Below, one piece after another: positions 62,718 through 64,000 of a stretch of DNA of 64,000 bases. Below the pieces are notes generated by a model. It saw only the letters and a program-made list of their open reading frames with translations. It did not search any database and was not told the DNA's origin. How positions within the stretch are numbered: position 1 is the stretch's first letter; the number at the start of each line of letters is the position of its first letter. Where the stretch lies: positions 1 to 64,000 of IMG/VR virus record IMGVR_UViG_3300034682_000176; one strand, written 5' to 3'. A program made the position numbers and the translations under genes. This DNA comes from a virus.

Positions 62718-63518
62718 GTGGAAAACATCCTGTTCCAAGAAAATCTGCGCAAGGCCTTGACCGCAGAAACCGAAAACCGTGTCACGACCGTGCGCGGTTA
62801 CGGCTCGTACCTGTACAACTTGTTGAAGGTCAGTGTCAACAAGTCGGTCAATCCTGCTCAAGGACACTACGGTCCCACCCGTAATGAGATCGAGGGCAAA
62901 CTGCCCAGCATCCTCATGGTGCTGTACAACAGTCTGGACACAGCGCTGGGTATACCTTCCTACATGGTCGATGATCCAGTTTTTGCCACTGTCATCGACA
63001 ACAGCGACCTGTCCATCGTCTTGAAAACCACTGGTAACCATTACCTGAAGTACCAGCCAGGTACTTTCCAGCTGACCATTGACGGTGAAGCGTTTACAGT
63101 CTGTAGCCACATCAAGACTGTCATCTTGCTGCGTGAACTCTACGAGCTGGGCCGTAAGATCCTGACCAACGAAACCAACGCTGACAAGTTGAATTTGCAC
63201 CGGCTGCGCATGAACCCCGTCACGGTGGGTGGGAAAACCTACTACCATGTCCTTGATGCTGTCACGCACCATTTGCAAATACATGACAGCGCAGGCCAGG
63301 TGGTGATGGTGTCCAACAACCTGATGGAAGTCTATCGAGTTGAAGGCAAAACCAACACCCTAATCGGTGTGTGGAAGATTGAAGACACCAAATGGGTTTT
63401 CCAGTTCCGCGATACCTTGGATGTGTTTGAAGGCTTGCCTGTCACACAAATCGACTCTCGGGTCTTGTCGGAGTTCAATTTGACCCCAATGCTGATCCAT
63501 CGCAAATTGATCGGCTAA
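62718..63518 (+). CDS. Unknown protein
   Basis: A 266-residue protein starting at GTG, seven bases after AAGGAC. Mixed fold, with SVVDDPVFATVIDNSDLSIVLK-like strands in the middle and no catalytic motif. It ends the four-gene string and is followed by a hairpin. Confidence 0.5.
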   Translation: MENILFQENLRKALTAETENRVTTVRGYGSYLYNLLKVSVNKSVNPAQGHYGPTRNEIEGKLPSILMVLYNSLDTALGIPSYMVDDPVFATVIDNSDLSIVLKTTGNHYLKYQPGTFQLTIDGEAFTVCSHIKTVILLRELYELGRKILTNETNADKLNLHRLRMNPVTVGGKTYYHVLDAVTHHLQIHDSAGQVVMVSNNLMEVYRVEGKTNTLIGVWKIEDTKWVFQFRDTLDVFEGLPVTQIDSRVLSEFNLTPMLIHRKLIG

Positions 63519-63524
63519 TTCCCA

Positions 63525-63548
63525 TGGAAGACCGTTGTGGGTCTTCCA
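63525..63548 (+). terminator. Possible weak terminator
   Basis: A 9-bp stem TGGAAGACC / GGTCTTCCA with a six-base loop, followed by GCTTTGCCTTTG. Confidence 0.45.
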
Positions 63549-63650
63549 GCTTTGCCTTTGTTGTAACGTAGTACCCGTAAGAAGGACCGTAATAAACGCT
63601 GGACCATCCCAGCATTTTGCATCACTTTAATCAAGAAAGAGGTTTACCCC

Positions 63651-64000
63651 ATGCGTGATTTTGTAGTAGTAATGAAGACCGCCGAAGACGTTTTGTCTGC
63701 ACAGAGCACCCCTGTTGCAGGTATCCTTTTACAGCTGCACCACGCCGTACAAGGAAGCCTCGATGAGCAGTTAGCGATCGAGCGCTGCGTCACGGGTGTT
63801 GTGACTTGGGCGCGTCAGATGTCGGTGGCCCAGCAAGTGCGTGGCTTGCTAAAGCAATGGTTGGCATTGCCCGTTGAACAAATCGAACAGTTTCGCCGCA
63901 CCAGCACAGGTCACTCTGTGCTGGCTGCGGATTTCAGTCCGATCATTCTCACCCACTTGGTACTGGAGCATCTGGGCAGTGAAGTCTTTGCCCGCACCTT
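63651..64000 (+). CDS. Unknown protein, cut by the window edge
   Basis: An open frame of at least 116 residues starting MRDFVVVMKTAED, with AAAGAGG before the ATG and no stop before base 64000. The visible part is helical (GILLQLHHAVQGSLDEQ, MSVAQQVRGLLKQWL). No domain recognised. Confidence 0.5.
   Translation, partial: MRDFVVVMKTAEDVLSAQSTPVAGILLQLHHAVQGSLDEQLAIERCVTGVVTWARQMSVAQQVRGLLKQWLALPVEQIEQFRRTSTGHSVLAADFSPIILTHLVLEHLGSEVFART

Overview
The window looks like about a fifth to a third of the genome of a large tailed bacteriophage with a contractile tail, related to the phiKZ-like jumbo phages. Genome size and relationship are inferences. They rest on a ~705-residue tail sheath with a separate tube protein, a phage-encoded multisubunit RNA polymerase split into beta and beta' pieces, a family B DNA polymerase, a DnaB-like helicase with a degenerate P-loop, a T4 gp21-like prohead protease, and recombination nucleases of the SbcC/SbcD (gp46/gp47) type. 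The host is probably a Gram-negative bacterium; nothing here identifies the species. No tRNA, rRNA, CRISPR array, insertion sequence or integrase was recognised.

Layout. 0.1-4.5 kb: a giant repetitive tail-fibre protein. 4.6-8.0 kb: three probable virion or accessory genes on the minus strand, including a permuted papain-like hydrolase, then a plus-strand lytic transglycosylase. 8.1-18.1 kb: four paralogous minus-strand fibre genes, each with a six-blade kelch propeller inserted inside a tail-collar domain, followed by a DUF4376-type fibre-assembly gene. An SbcD-like nuclease and a partner gene sit on the opposite strand between the first two fibre genes. 18.2-24.4 kb: hypothetical and probable structural proteins, one with a Pro/Gln-rich tail. 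24.9-30.4 kb: a zinc-ribbon-repeat homing-type endonuclease joined to RNA polymerase beta and beta' C-terminal genes. 30.5-40.8 kb: replication and nucleotide genes (UvsW-like helicase, nucleotidyltransferase, P-loop kinase, ParB-like protein, DnaB-like helicase, thymidylate synthase) plus many small proteins. 40.9-44.4 kb: two minus-strand probable structural genes. 44.5-50.9 kb: sheath, an unrelated inserted gene, tube, then a prohead protease preceded by a paralogue that has lost its catalytic residues. 50.9-56.8 kb (minus): SbcC/Rad50-like ATPase, two small genes, and the C-terminal part of a B-family DNA polymerase. 56.9-64 kb: structural or unknown genes, a second shorter beta' fragment, a string of small unknown genes, and a gene cut by the window edge.

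Regulation. Genes are packed tightly with many 4-base overlaps and AAGGAG-type ribosome sites. Most transcription units end in long, near-perfect hairpins. Five short, non-late-looking units are preceded by an (A/C)CATATATA element 35-70 bases upstream of the start codon, and the kelch fibre genes share a different AT-rich upstream element. These are candidate promoters for the phage's own polymerases.

The most unusual points are the collar/kelch fibre family with its blade-to-blade DNA repeats, the two beta' fragments, the DNA polymerase lacking motif A, the catalytically dead protease paralogue, and the gene inserted between sheath and tube.
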